A stretch of 51,191 bases of DNA from Pseudomonas sp. CBZ-4 (GTDB lineage Bacteria; Pseudomonadota; Gammaproteobacteria; Pseudomonadales; Pseudomonadaceae): NCBI RefSeq assembly GCF_000346755.1, contig NZ_ANNV01000162.1:1-51191 (forward strand), read 5' to 3'. Under the pieces are notes generated by a model. It worked only from the letters and a program-made list of their open reading frames with translations, made no database searches and was not told where the DNA came from. The position numbers were made by a program, and so were the translations under genes. Positions within the stretch are counted from its first letter, which is position 1; every line of letters begins with the position of its first letter. Below are positions 15,274 to 25,100 of the stretch, in pieces.

Positions 15274-15302
15274 AATTCTTATTTAGATGACAGGTATTCA
15301 CC

Positions 15303-15803
15303 ATGTTCAAGAAACTTGCCGCAGCGGCACCGTTTGTTGCAATCGCCCTGAGTTCTCCGATGGCGATGGCTGCCGATGACGCACGCTCGTCCATCAACAT
15401 CTCGGCCACCATCCCGACCAAGCAGTTCCATGCCCAACCGCGCGACCCGGAGTTCGGTAAAGCGGAAGTCATGAACTACAACCCGGTCAGCGGTGAGCTG
15501 AGCAACCTGCGAGCCACTTTCGACGTGAAAAACACCGACGGCTCGGTGCATGCCTACATCGAAGGTGGCCCGACCGCCGCTGCGCTGTACAACGGTTCGG
15601 ACAGCATCGCGCTGACCAACATGTTCAACGGCGTCGTCCTGACCGCCACCCCGCAGGAAGTGGTGGATGACCCACAATCCACCCCTGGCACCCAGGCTGA
15701 CCTGGTGGTGACCGCCGCGCGTCCGGCCGACACCCAGAACGGTCTGTACACCTCCAGCTACACCGTGATCTTCGACGCGGTACCCCGCACCCCGGCACCG
15801 TAA
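15303..15803 (+). CDS. CS1-type (class 5) fimbrial major subunit
   Basis: 166 aa with a signal peptide ending AMA before ADDARSS. The mature protein matches the CS1/CFA-I/Cbl pilin family: a short N-terminal donor strand (SSINISATIPTKQFHAQP), the central FNGVVLTATPQEV segment, and a C-terminal YTSSYTVIFDAV beta strand. No cysteines, as expected for alpha-type pilins that lack the disulfide of classical FimA. First gene of the operon and separated from the usher by two hairpins, which suits a highly expressed major shaft subunit. CAGGT stands about 8 bases before ATG 15303. Confidence 0.9.
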   Translation: MFKKLAAAAPFVAIALSSPMAMAADDARSSINISATIPTKQFHAQPRDPEFGKAEVMNYNPVSGELSNLRATFDVKNTDGSVHAYIEGGPTAAALYNGSDSIALTNMFNGVVLTATPQEVVDDPQSTPGTQADLVVTAARPADTQNGLYTSSYTVIFDAVPRTPAP

Positions 15804-15817
15804 GCCATGGGTAGACC

Positions 15818-15884
15818 CTGCGCTCGCCCGAGCGCAGGCGGTTGAAAAGACAGGCCGGTCTCTTCCTCCCCGAAAGCCGGCCTG
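15818..15884 (+). promoter_or_regulatory. Intercistronic stem-loops between pilin and usher
   Basis: First stem: CTGCGCTCG (15818-15826) / CGAGCGCAG (15829-15837). Second stem: CAGGCCGG (15851-15858) / CCGGCCTG (15877-15884). Neither is followed by a U-run, so they are not strong intrinsic terminators. Such structures commonly protect upstream pilin mRNA and keep usher output low. Confidence 0.5.
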
Positions 15885-15913
15885 GTTTAAACAGTCTCGA
15901 CTGTCCGTACCGA

Positions 15914-18442
15914 ATGAGTATTGCGTCCATGTTTTCGAGAACGCCAATTGCGGGCGCACTTGCACTGTTGCTGTGCGCCAGTGCCTGGGCCGCGCCCGGC
16001 ACCACGCCGGGCAACTTGCTGTCACAGTCCCAAGGACTGCCTGAAGATTTCGAACAACACTTTTTCGATGTGCCCCTGGCGGTTCGCTTAGAGCTGGATC
16101 AACAGTTTCTCGGCGAAGCCATGATTATATTGGGGCGCGACGACCGTATTACCCTGCTGGAGTTTACCGACACGGGTGATAGCCCTGTTTCCGCAACGAC
16201 CCGGGCCAATTGGGAACAACTTCTGCAACAAGGCATGGCCTTGGGCGGATGCCAACAAAGTTGCCCGTCACAACTGTTGGCCGTGCACTACAGCCTGGAA
16301 AATTCGCTGGTTTCCATCCTCACGGAAAACGTCGAGCGCATGGCCCAACTCAAGCAATACTACGATCAGCCGAACACCGGCAGCCTCGGTCTGATCGTCA
16401 ATAACCAACTGAACATTACCGGTGGCGAGGACGAAGAGTTAGGCGGGCGCTTCGGCCTGGAGGCCAGTTCCAGCATTGGCAACTGGACCCAGGCGATGAA
16501 CCTGCAGCTGTCGCGCCTGGGCGGCACCGACACCACCCTCTACCACGCCATGCATGAGCTATATACCCAGCGCGAGCTGGAGGGCGACTTTTTGCGCCTG
16601 GGGTATTTCACCCCCGGGTCCAATGGCTTGACCCGGCAGATCCGCTCCTTCGGCGCCAACCCGGACACAGCGGTCGGCCTGATGTACGGCAGCTCCGACA
16701 GCCTGTTGATCAACAACCCCAAGCCCAGCGTGTACCCGGTGTACGTCACGGCCGGCCGTCAGGCCTCCGTGGAGATCTACCGCAATGGCCTGCTGATCAA
16801 CACCCAGCCCGTCGCCGCCGGCCTGCAAACCCTGGATACGCGGCCCTTGCCAGGCGGTATCTACGAAGTGGAGGTGCGCCTGATCGAAGACGGCCTGACC
16901 ACCTCGACCACCCAGGAGCTGATCTACAAACCCAACAACTGGCGCAACGCCGACGAGCGCTGGCGCTACAACACCTTTGTCGGGCGCGAATCCAGGCTAT
17001 TGAGCAACTGGGATGAACAGCCCACGGGCTTCATCACCTACGGGGCGGGCCTCAACTACCTGCTGCACCCACGGGCGATCCTCGGCCTGTCCGCGCGTAA
17101 AGTGCGCGAAAAAATGCAGTACGGCACGTCCATCGACTGGACCCTGGGCAACAGCCTCAGCCTGTATGCCAACGTCTACCAGACCCAGGACCACGGCACC
17201 GGCATGGACCTGCAAACCCTTTACAGCTACGGCGTGGGCAGCGTGGTGTTCAGCCACAACCGCAGTTGGCTGGACCCCACCCGCACCTACGAGCTGCTGC
17301 CGGACGGCACGCGGCTGCGCCAGCGCAACGTGTTTGTCGGCCAGACCAGCAACACATCGCTGTCCCTCAACCATCGCGTGAGCAATAAAAGCTCGATCAA
17401 CTCGCGGCTTTCCTACAGTCAAGGCAACCTGGAAGGGCTGGGCCTGGATGTGGGCTGGACCCAGCGCGGCACCTTCCTGGGCAGCGATGCCAACTGGCGC
17501 CTGTCGGTGTTCGACCGCCCGGCCACTGCCAGCACCGGCGATCAACGCAACCGTGGCATCGACCTCAGCGTCAGCGTGGCGCTGGGGGCGCCGGGGGAAC
17601 AATGGTCGGCCAGCCTCGGCACGCGCACCGCCCGGGACGGCAGCCGTGACAACAACGGTTCGCTGACCTACCAGAAAAGCTTCCAGGACCACCTGCTGCA
17701 AAGCGTTTCCGGCACTGCGACTGCCGACACCTACGGCGTCGGGTTATCGGGGCGTGCCAGCTTCCAGAACGAGCTGCTCTACGGCGACACCTACGTGCAG
17801 CGTTCCTCGTTCAACAACAATTTGAGCGGCGGCCTCAATCTGGCCAGCACCGTGGCGGTGGGCGGCAGCCGGATGGTGCTCAGCAGCCAGCCCCAGGGCG
17901 GCGGCGCAGGGATGATCGTGGACGTGGAAACCGACCTCGACGACATCACCCTGCGCGCCGACGACCTCTCCGGCGGCAGTGCGCGCCTGCGGCCGGGGCG
18001 CAATTTTGTACCGATCACCGCGTACAAGAGCAGCACCCTGGCGTTCGACTTCGATGGCAATTCCCCACCCGCCGCCACTATCCAGCCGGCACGCAGCAAC
18101 TACCACCTGAACAAGGGCGGTGTGGAATACCGCAAGGTCAGCGTGATGAAAACGGTCACCGTGCTTGGCCGCCTGGTGGATGAAAAAGGCCAGCCCCTGC
18201 GCGGGCACCACGTGATCAACCACGCCAGCCGTGCGGTGAGTGAGGTTGACGGGTTCTTCTCCATGGAGATGACCGCCGGCGCGCCGACCCTGGAGGTGCG
18301 TTTTGCCAACCAGTTGCTGTGTCAGTTCCGCTTGGACCCCACGACGGCGCGGCGGGAGAGCGATGTATTGATGATCGGCGATTTGCAGTGCACGCCGGAC
18401 ACCTTGGCGGATGTCACTTTCACCCATCGTGCGGCGGGCTGA
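15914..18442 (+). CDS. CS1-type outer-membrane usher (TcfC/CfaC family)
   Basis: 842 aa from ATG 15914, with a signal peptide ending AWA before APGTTPG. It is the outer-membrane pore and assembly platform for alpha-type chaperone-usher fimbriae. Typical TcfC-family parts are present: an N-terminal periplasmic region, the GFNANPD-like stretch here read as SFGANPDTAVGL, a plug-type segment (ASVEIYRNGLLINTQPV), many barrel strands, and a C-terminal carboxypeptidase-like segment (VLGRLVDEKGQPLRGHHV). I rejected the longer in-frame start at 15842 because it lies in the hairpin region and lacks a signal peptide. The next gene starts four bases after its stop codon. Confidence 0.9.
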   Translation: MSIASMFSRTPIAGALALLLCASAWAAPGTTPGNLLSQSQGLPEDFEQHFFDVPLAVRLELDQQFLGEAMIILGRDDRITLLEFTDTGDSPVSATTRANWEQLLQQGMALGGCQQSCPSQLLAVHYSLENSLVSILTENVERMAQLKQYYDQPNTGSLGLIVNNQLNITGGEDEELGGRFGLEASSSIGNWTQAMNLQLSRLGGTDTTLYHAMHELYTQRELEGDFLRLGYFTPGSNGLTRQIRSFGANPDTAVGLMYGSSDSLLINNPKPSVYPVYVTAGRQASVEIYRNGLLINTQPVAAGLQTLDTRPLPGGIYEVEVRLIEDGLTTSTTQELIYKPNNWRNADERWRYNTFVGRESRLLSNWDEQPTGFITYGAGLNYLLHPRAILGLSARKVREKMQYGTSIDWTLGNSLSLYANVYQTQDHGTGMDLQTLYSYGVGSVVFSHNRSWLDPTRTYELLPDGTRLRQRNVFVGQTSNTSLSLNHRVSNKSSINSRLSYSQGNLEGLGLDVGWTQRGTFLGSDANWRLSVFDRPATASTGDQRNRGIDLSVSVALGAPGEQWSASLGTRTARDGSRDNNGSLTYQKSFQDHLLQSVSGTATADTYGVGLSGRASFQNELLYGDTYVQRSSFNNNLSGGLNLASTVAVGGSRMVLSSQPQGGGAGMIVDVETDLDDITLRADDLSGGSARLRPGRNFVPITAYKSSTLAFDFDGNSPPAATIQPARSNYHLNKGGVEYRKVSVMKTVTVLGRLVDEKGQPLRGHHVINHASRAVSEVDGFFSMEMTAGAPTLEVRFANQLLCQFRLDPTTARRESDVLMIGDLQCTPDTLADVTFTHRAAG

Positions 18443-18446
18443 TGCC

Positions 18447-19694
18447 ATGTCTCGGAGCCAAATTGTGAATACGTTCCATCGGTTTGTAATCAGCATGGTT
18501 TTGCTGCTCGTGGTATCGCCGGTGTATGCGGGGAATGCCGAAATCCGTGCAGAGTTTCGCCCGGACCCTTCTAACCCGCTGGTCAATCGTTTCAAAAACG
18601 TGACGCCCAGCAGTGGCTATTGCGAGCACTTCATCGGGTTTTGCGAGCCCCGCGGTTTGTTCAGTCTCAACTTGCCGATCGGGCCGATCATTCAGACGAG
18701 CGGCGGACCGGTGCAGGCCAATCATCCCGACCCACGCCAAGGTGCGTACCTCAAGGTTCCCTCGGAATGGCGAACCGTAACGGTGACGAACGACCGAGGC
18801 GACAGCGCTCAATTGGAAATACGCATTTCCGGTATCGGTGGTCGGCATGACTTGGGCGCGAGCGTGGTGGCGATCACGGGGGGTGGCAACCATGAGCAGT
18901 TGTGGAGTACCGGCCGTTGGCACAAGGCCCCGGCGCCTTGTCTTCCTTCTGGTGGCCTGACGGGCAGCGATATCCATATCGTCTGGTTCTGGCTGGTGCC
19001 GGAGAATGCAAGCGCCTGTGCCACTCAGGCATTGTTCGACATCCCCAATTATTTTTATCGCTATGTGCATTTCGGCTACGAGTTGCGCACGCCCAACCCT
19101 TTGACCATGCCCGCTGGCACGTACTCCGGAAGCCAGACCTACACCGTAGGTCCCGGCATGGACTTTGATTTCGGTGACCGGGTGCTGCCGAACGAGAATC
19201 TTGCCACCCTCGATTTTGTGCTGGAGGTGGACCACATCCTCAAGGTCGAAGCCCCCCCTGGCGGCAACCGCATCCAACTCGAACCCCAGGGCGGCTGGCA
19301 AGCCTGGCTGCAAAACGGGCGCAAGCCGATCCGGCTGTTCCGTGACCAGACCATCAACCTGTGGACCAGTACCCTATTCAAGATGACCCTCGAATGCCCC
19401 GAGCCGATGGGCAATACGTGCAGCGTGCGCAACGCCGCCGGGCATCAGGTGCCGCTGGACATTGCCGTGACCCTGCCTCCGGGCCTGACCGACGCCGCCG
19501 GGCGCCCGGTCAACCGCCTGCCATTGACCCTGGATGGCAGCGGCAGCGAACGGTTCCTGCCGTCGAGGTACATCGACCGCAAACCCTCCACCCTGCATTT
19601 CGAGATCAAGGCCGACGGCGTCGCGCAGATGCTCGAACAGCCCGGCAGCACCTATACGGGCACTGCCACGGTGGTCTGGGATTCGGAAGCCTGA
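18447..19694 (+). CDS. Fimbrial tip adhesin 1 (CfaE/CblD family)
   Basis: 415 aa from ATG 18447, with a signal peptide ending VYA before GNAEIR. Two-domain tip adhesin of class 5 fimbriae. The N-terminal adhesin domain starts EFRPDPSNPLVNRFKNVTP and contains cysteines suited to disulfides. The C-terminal pilin-like domain starts around FDFGDRVLPNENL and includes VEAPPGGNRIQLEPQGGWQ and MTLECPEPMGN. Family members such as CfaE and CooD initiate assembly and bind the host receptor. A second adhesin gene at 20968 has an almost identical C-terminal half, while the N-terminal half differs, so the two may recognise different ligands. Confidence 0.88.
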   Translation: MSRSQIVNTFHRFVISMVLLLVVSPVYAGNAEIRAEFRPDPSNPLVNRFKNVTPSSGYCEHFIGFCEPRGLFSLNLPIGPIIQTSGGPVQANHPDPRQGAYLKVPSEWRTVTVTNDRGDSAQLEIRISGIGGRHDLGASVVAITGGGNHEQLWSTGRWHKAPAPCLPSGGLTGSDIHIVWFWLVPENASACATQALFDIPNYFYRYVHFGYELRTPNPLTMPAGTYSGSQTYTVGPGMDFDFGDRVLPNENLATLDFVLEVDHILKVEAPPGGNRIQLEPQGGWQAWLQNGRKPIRLFRDQTINLWTSTLFKMTLECPEPMGNTCSVRNAAGHQVPLDIAVTLPPGLTDAAGRPVNRLPLTLDGSGSERFLPSRYIDRKPSTLHFEIKADGVAQMLEQPGSTYTGTATVVWDSEA

Positions 19695-19720
19695 AACATT
19701 TTTTCCATGAGGTTGAGTCA

Positions 19721-20461
19721 ATGAAACGTGTGTTGATGCTGTGCAGTCTGTGGCTGGTTTCTGTCGGCGCCCTGGCGGGCCCGCAAATCAATGTCGGGGT
19801 GGTGTACGACTACCTCAGTGGCGATAAAAGTACCTACATGAAACGGGTGTTCAACGGCGGCACGTCGACGGCCTTCGTCAAGGTCAACATCCTCGAAATG
19901 ATCTACGACGCCGACGGTACTTACCGCGAAGTGCCCCTCAAGGACCAGGCCGGCGCCACCGCTCGCGACGGCCTGATGGCCAGCCCGGCGCGCCTGATCG
20001 TGCCGGCCAACGGCACCCAGGGCACGCGCCTGCTGTTCATGGGCGACCGCGACAAGGAGCGTTACTTCCGCGTGCGCTTCGTGCCGGTGGTGCCCCAGGC
20101 CGAGGACGACTTTGCCGTAACGGACGAAGAACGCGCCGACTACAAGGCCAGCCTCGCCGCCGGCGTGCGCGTGCTCGCCGGGTACGGCACGGTGTTTTTC
20201 GTCCGCCCCAAAAACACCCGTTTCGACACCGCGCTCCTGGACAGCGGCCAGCGCTACACCCTGCGCAACAACGGCAACAGCGTGGTGGTGGTGGACGAGT
20301 TCAAGGACTGTGCCGCCGCCGCCCCCCAGGAATGTCGGCCGACCCTGCGCCATCACATCCGTGCCGGGAGCAGTTACGGCTTCGACAAGGAGGCTGGCCG
20401 CGAATACCGCTTCAGCCTGATCGAAGGCGACAAGAGCCGCCCCATCGCGGTCAAGGGGTGA
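19721..20461 (+). CDS. CS1-type periplasmic fimbrial chaperone (CfaA/CooB-like)
   Basis: 246 aa with a signal peptide ending ALA before GPQINVG. The fold signature is that of alpha-type pilus chaperones: LMASPARLIVPANGTQGTRLLF in the first immunoglobulin-like domain, including the donor-strand region, and YRFSLIEGDKSRPIAV at the end. It should hold subunits and both adhesins in a folding-competent state and deliver them to the usher. In CFA/I and Cbl operons the chaperone gene is usually first; here it is fourth, between the two adhesin modules, which suggests local rearrangement or duplication. Confidence 0.9.
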   Translation: MKRVLMLCSLWLVSVGALAGPQINVGVVYDYLSGDKSTYMKRVFNGGTSTAFVKVNILEMIYDADGTYREVPLKDQAGATARDGLMASPARLIVPANGTQGTRLLFMGDRDKERYFRVRFVPVVPQAEDDFAVTDEERADYKASLAAGVRVLAGYGTVFFVRPKNTRFDTALLDSGQRYTLRNNGNSVVVVDEFKDCAAAAPQECRPTLRHHIRAGSSYGFDKEAGREYRFSLIEGDKSRPIAVKG

Positions 20462-20465
20462 GCCC

Positions 20466-20948
20466 ATGTACAAAGTAGCCGCCCTGATTGTGCTGGTCAT
20501 TGTCCTGGGGCTATCGGTTTCCCGCGTCGAGGCCGCCGTCGAGCGCGAGACCTTCGAGGTCTACGTGACGATCCCCACGGCCGACTTCTACGTGCTGCCG
20601 GTGGACCCGCAACTGGTGCAACGCGAACAGCGCCTGGCCTTCAACCCGGTGAGTTCGCAACTGGCCACCTTGCGTGCGCCGTTCGACGTGAAAAACATCG
20701 GTGGCGCCATCGGTGCCCGGCTGGACCAGGAAGCGTACCTGTCCAACGGCACCGACCGCGTGGACCTGCGCGTGACGTTCAACAACGTCGAACTGAGCCT
20801 CACACAAAGCGAAGTGGTCGCCAGCGCTGATGCCCGCCCGGGCAAGCGCGTGGGCCTGGAAATCGCCGCAATCAAGCCGGTGGACGATTATCGACCGGGC
20901 AATTATTACGGCACGGTGCATATGGTGTTTGATGCGATTGCGCCCTGA
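20466..20948 (+). CDS. Second CS1-type fimbrial subunit (probably minor)
   Basis: 160 aa with a signal peptide ending VEA before AVERETF. It is homologous to the first subunit: VYVTIPTADFYVLPVDP, LAFNPVSSQLATLRAPFDVKN, VDLRVTFNNVELSLTQSEVV and a terminal YYGTVHMVFDAI strand. Sequence identity to the major subunit is only moderate, so it is more likely a minor or alternative subunit than a recent copy. It lies four bases after the chaperone stop codon and 19 bases before the second adhesin. This suggests a subunit/adhesin module, possibly the adaptor for adhesin 2. Confidence 0.86.
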   Translation: MYKVAALIVLVIVLGLSVSRVEAAVERETFEVYVTIPTADFYVLPVDPQLVQREQRLAFNPVSSQLATLRAPFDVKNIGGAIGARLDQEAYLSNGTDRVDLRVTFNNVELSLTQSEVVASADARPGKRVGLEIAAIKPVDDYRPGNYYGTVHMVFDAIAP

Positions 20949-20967
20949 GCTGCGGGAGTGTTTTTTG

Positions 20968-22182
20968 ATGAGTGCGTTGCGTGCACGCTGGTGCGTGGCG
21001 CTGCTGTTGTCGCTATGCATGGCTCCGGCCCAGGCGCTGGTGCAAGAGATGACCGCGGAGTTTCGCCCCGACCCCTCGACCCCGATGGTCAATACGTTCA
21101 AGAACACCACGCCGGAAAGCGGCATCTGCCCCTGGCATATTCCTGAGCGGTGCAAGCAGTTGGGGATTTTCAGTATTCGTACGACCGACATTCAGTTCGT
21201 GTCCAACGCCGTCATCCAAGGCAATCACAGCGACCCGCGAAAGGGCGCGATGTTCAAGGTGCCCACCGAATGGCGCGAGCTGACGGTAACGAACACCGTC
21301 ACGGCGAAAACCGAGACTGTTCAAATCAGAATTGCCGGGATTGGAGGCAAGTATTTGCTGCCGGGAGGGCATGATCAGTCGGTCTGGAAAGACGGGACCT
21401 ATCGCTGGGCGTTTCCCGGGCCGCCTTGCCTCGGCACGGGTTACGCGACGGGAAGTGCGCGTTTTTTGCTGTGGTCGTGGATCACCCCGCTCAACATCGG
21501 CGCCTGCACCCGGCCGGCGGTCAAGGATATCCAGGGGCTTTTTTACGAGACCTTCGAGTACTCCTACGAGTTGCGGACCCCCAACCCGTTGAACATGGAC
21601 GCCGGCCAGTACGTCGGCAGCATCACTTACAGCATTGGGCCGAATGCCGACTTTGATTTCGGCGACATCATGATTCCCAATGACGGGGTCCTGACCTTCA
21701 ACTTCACCCTGGACGTGGACCACCAGCTCAAAGTCGAGGTCCCCCCCGGCGGCAATCGCATCCAGCTTGAACCCCAGGGCGGCTGGCAAGCCTGGCTGCA
21801 GAACGGGCGCAAACCCAGCCGGCTGTTCCGCGACCAGACCGTCAGCCTGTGGACCAGTGCGCCCTTCAAGATGACCCTCGAATGCCCCGAGCCCATGGGC
21901 AACACCTGTAGCCTGCGCAACGCGGCCGGTCATCAGGTGCCGCTGGACATCGCCGTGTCGCTGCCCAACGGCCTCACCGATGCCGGTGGGCGTGCAGTCA
22001 ATCGCCTGCCTTTGCGCCTGGATGGCAGTGGCAGCGAGTTGTTCCAGCCGTCGCGCTACATCGACCGCAAGCCCTCGACCTTGCACTTCGAAGTGAAGGC
22101 CGATGCGGTGGCGCAGATGCTTGAACAGGCGGGCAGCACCTATGGCGGCACCGTCACCGTAGTCTGGGACTCGCAGTTGTAG
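20968..22182 (+). CDS. Fimbrial tip adhesin 2 (CfaE/CblD family)
   Basis: 404 aa from ATG 20968 (GGGAG about 9 bases upstream), with a signal peptide ending AQA before LVQEMTAEF. Architecture matches adhesin 1: adhesin domain with EFRPDPSTPMVNTFKN and KVPTEWRELTVTN, then the pilin domain from about FDFGDIMIPNDG. From about base 21751 onward the DNA closely tracks adhesin 1 (from 19258), whereas the middle of the adhesin domain is clearly divergent. It is last in the operon and ends 6 bases from the convergent stop of the first large toxin gene. Confidence 0.88.
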   Translation: MSALRARWCVALLLSLCMAPAQALVQEMTAEFRPDPSTPMVNTFKNTTPESGICPWHIPERCKQLGIFSIRTTDIQFVSNAVIQGNHSDPRKGAMFKVPTEWRELTVTNTVTAKTETVQIRIAGIGGKYLLPGGHDQSVWKDGTYRWAFPGPPCLGTGYATGSARFLLWSWITPLNIGACTRPAVKDIQGLFYETFEYSYELRTPNPLNMDAGQYVGSITYSIGPNADFDFGDIMIPNDGVLTFNFTLDVDHQLKVEVPPGGNRIQLEPQGGWQAWLQNGRKPSRLFRDQTVSLWTSAPFKMTLECPEPMGNTCSLRNAAGHQVPLDIAVSLPNGLTDAGGRAVNRLPLRLDGSGSELFQPSRYIDRKPSTLHFEVKADAVAQMLEQAGSTYGGTVTVVWDSQL

Positions 22183-22188
22183 GCCGCG

Positions 22189-25100
22189 TCAGGCGCCACC
22201 CGCTTCATGGGCCTCCAGCCGCTGCAACGCCTCACGGGTCAGGCGGCGGGCCAGGTCCGTCTGGCTGGGCAGGTCGTCGGTAAAGCCGGCGGCGAGGATG
22301 CGTTCATAGGTCGCCGTGCTCATCGGTTGACCAGTCAGTACCTCGGCGTGGGGCACGTTGAGGGCATCGGCCAGGGCCAGTAGACGCGGCTGTTGGGCCA
22401 GCCGTTGCTCGGCGGTCGCGTTGGCCCACTGGTTCTGGGCGAACGACAAATCGTCGAGCGGGTCAAGCAGGGCATTGGCGTGGTCGAGGCTGGCCTGGAA
22501 CATTGGCGCATAGGTCTCGCGCAGGTACAGGTCCCAGAAAGGTTGCTGCATCACGCCCTGCATCAACCCGTCGCCGGCTTCCGGCACCTGTACGCTGTCG
22601 AGAGCGTTTTCCAGCTGGATCGGGCTGACGTTGGCCGACCTTCGGTAGCTCATGTGCGGCGATATCCACGGCAGTTTCAGGCGCTCTTGCAGGGCGGTCT
22701 GGTACGCCAGGTAGACCTCCACTTCATCCACCGTGCCGGGTACGCCGCCGACCACCTCGCTGCTGTAGCGCAAGCCTTGGCCACCCTCGGCGATGGGTTT
22801 GATGCGTTGGGCAATGTCGGCTTGGGCGAACCGATTGAGCCGGTCCAGCCGGGACTTGCCTCGGGCCAGCTCCACCAGTTCGCGTTCGCGCAAGGCCGGG
22901 TTCGGGTTGCGGTAGATTTCCGCCAGCCGCACTTCCACGCCCATGCTGTTGAACACCTGTGCCCCCGCGTCGGCGCAGTTCACCGGGTTGCTGGCCATGA
23001 GAAACAGGCGCGAGCGCAGGGCGTGGTCGTCGTGCATGGCCCGCAGCATGCGCCAGACCTTGTCGGTCATTTGTGCGCGGCCGGACGCGTGGTGCTCGCC
23101 GTTGGCCAGGGTCTCGAAGAGGTCGGCAAACTCCAGGCTTTTGATGACTTCGAAAAACCCCTGGGCACCCTGTTCCCTCTCGAGGTCCTGCCACAGGTCT
23201 TTCAGCTCTGGCTGGTGCTGTGGCGGCGTCTTTTCCACCCAATACGCGCTGTCTCCCTTGGGGGGGTAGGTGCGATAGGGGTCCAGGCCTGCGGCCAGGC
23301 GGTAGCTGATCAGGTGCTGCTCGGCATCGGCGGTCAGGTGATTGCGGTCCAGGCGTGCCCAGGTCACGACTTCGGCTTCGGGCGACCAGGGCAAAAACCG
23401 TGGCACGTGGTTGATCGCCGTGTTTTGCAGGTCCAGCTCGAACCCCCTGGGCCTGGTTTGCTCGAACAGGCCGTCGGGCCATTCCTGGATGCCGGTGTTG
23501 TTCAATGAGACGGTGTGCAGCTGCGCCAGGTCGGCAAGGTTCGGGGCACGGGTCAACTGGCGATTGTCGCTGAGGTCCAGGCGTTGCAGTCGGGTCAGTT
23601 CGGCGAGTTGGGCGAGGTCGGCCGCGTCCCACTGGATCGTGCTGTCCCTGCAACTCAGGTGGGTCAGAGAGGTCATGGTCCGCAGGGCTTGCGGCAGCCG
23701 AGTCAGTTGATTGTCGCGCAGGCTGAGGCTGATCAGGCGGGGGAAGTGGTCGAGCAGGGCCATGTCGCTGTCGAGCAGTTGGTTGCCGGCCAACTCCAGG
23801 TGCAGCAGATGATCGAAGTTGGCGTACAACGGCAGGCTACCCAGCTCGCCCGGCAGTTGCACGCCACGTATGGAAAACGTCTGGGCGGTGGTTTCGATGT
23901 TGGCCTCCCAGGCACGCAGCATGCCCCTGGCCAGTGTCAGGCGCTGTTGGCTGAGCGTTATCGGCTCGTCGCCCGGCGCGGCGTTGACCCACTCCAACAG
24001 GTCCTCCTGCAGTCGGTCCTTCTCGCTCTCGCGGGCGGCGAAGCGCCGCAATTGCAGGGGGGCGTCGAGGCTTTGCAGGTACGTATCGATGACGGCTGGA
24101 TCAGCGTAGGGGTACAGCGCCTTGACCCGGCGTTCCAGAGAGTTGGGGAACAGGTCGCAAAACCATGAGGCGGCACGGTGCATGGGTTTTTGCAGGAGTG
24201 CCTGGGTGTCTCTGGAGGGCGTTTGATCCAGCGCTGTGTCCGTCAGCACCTGCCGGCGCTGTGGCGGTGCACGCAGGGTGTCCATCATCCAACGCTTGAG
24301 CGCTGCGCCGTCACCGGGTGTGTAGCCCAGGGCTTGGGTTTTGGCCGGGGGCAAGGCGTCGAGCACGGCGTTGAACAGATCAGTGGCGGGCTGCTCCCGT
24401 GCCTGGCCGTTGTCATGAATTTCATAGTGCCCGTCGGTCTTGAGCAGCAGCCTTTGGGTCCGGGCATTTTGCGGGCCGGCACTCGCCCGCAGTTTGGCGA
24501 TCGACGTGTGCTGGCGTATTTCGATGCGACAGTCTTCGAGGCTGTCGCTGTAGATGCGCAGGGTGTCGAGGAGCATCTGTTCGGTATCCGGTCCCAGTAG
24601 TTGGGGGTCGTAGAAGCCCTGGTAGGCGTGGGCCGCCCTGGCCTGCAACTGCCATTCGCGAGCAAGGTTCTTCAGGCGCAAGGGCAGTTGCTTGTGCGTG
24701 TCCAACAGGTTCAGTTCTTCCGGCCAGGCCTGGCCGAGCACGTGGTCCACCAGGCTTTTCGGCAGCCCAGGGCACGCTTCGCGCAGCCGCAGGCCGCGCT
24801 CGCTCACAAGGTCTTCGCTGTGGCGGTAGAAGTAGGCGAACAATGAGCCCTGGCGTTGGGCGAGGTGGTCGGCCAGTCGGTTGCGCAGGGCATCTATCTG
24901 TTGCGTGCGGCCCTCGGGCAGCGTGCCCAGCAGGGGGGTGAGTTCGCTACTGTCGAGGCTGTCCACCAGGCGTTCGGGCAACAGGCCCAGGTTCAACTCA
25001 TCACGGCTGATGGCCAGGGACCGAGTGGCGTCGGCCTCGCCGAAGCGCAGGTGGTCGCCGCTCAGGTCGGCTTTTTCATACACCAGAATTGCCCAGTCCT

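Larger units (their letters stand above)
14842..15302. other. Divergent intergenic region between padR and the fimbrial operon
   Basis: No gene is supported in this 461-base region. The PadR-side operator candidate lies at 14866-14887. The middle part (about 14990-15180) is distinctly AT-rich compared with the surrounding genes and probably carries the fimbrial promoter. Two hairpins follow near the fimbrial start (15223-15245 and 15255-15273). Confidence 0.6.
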
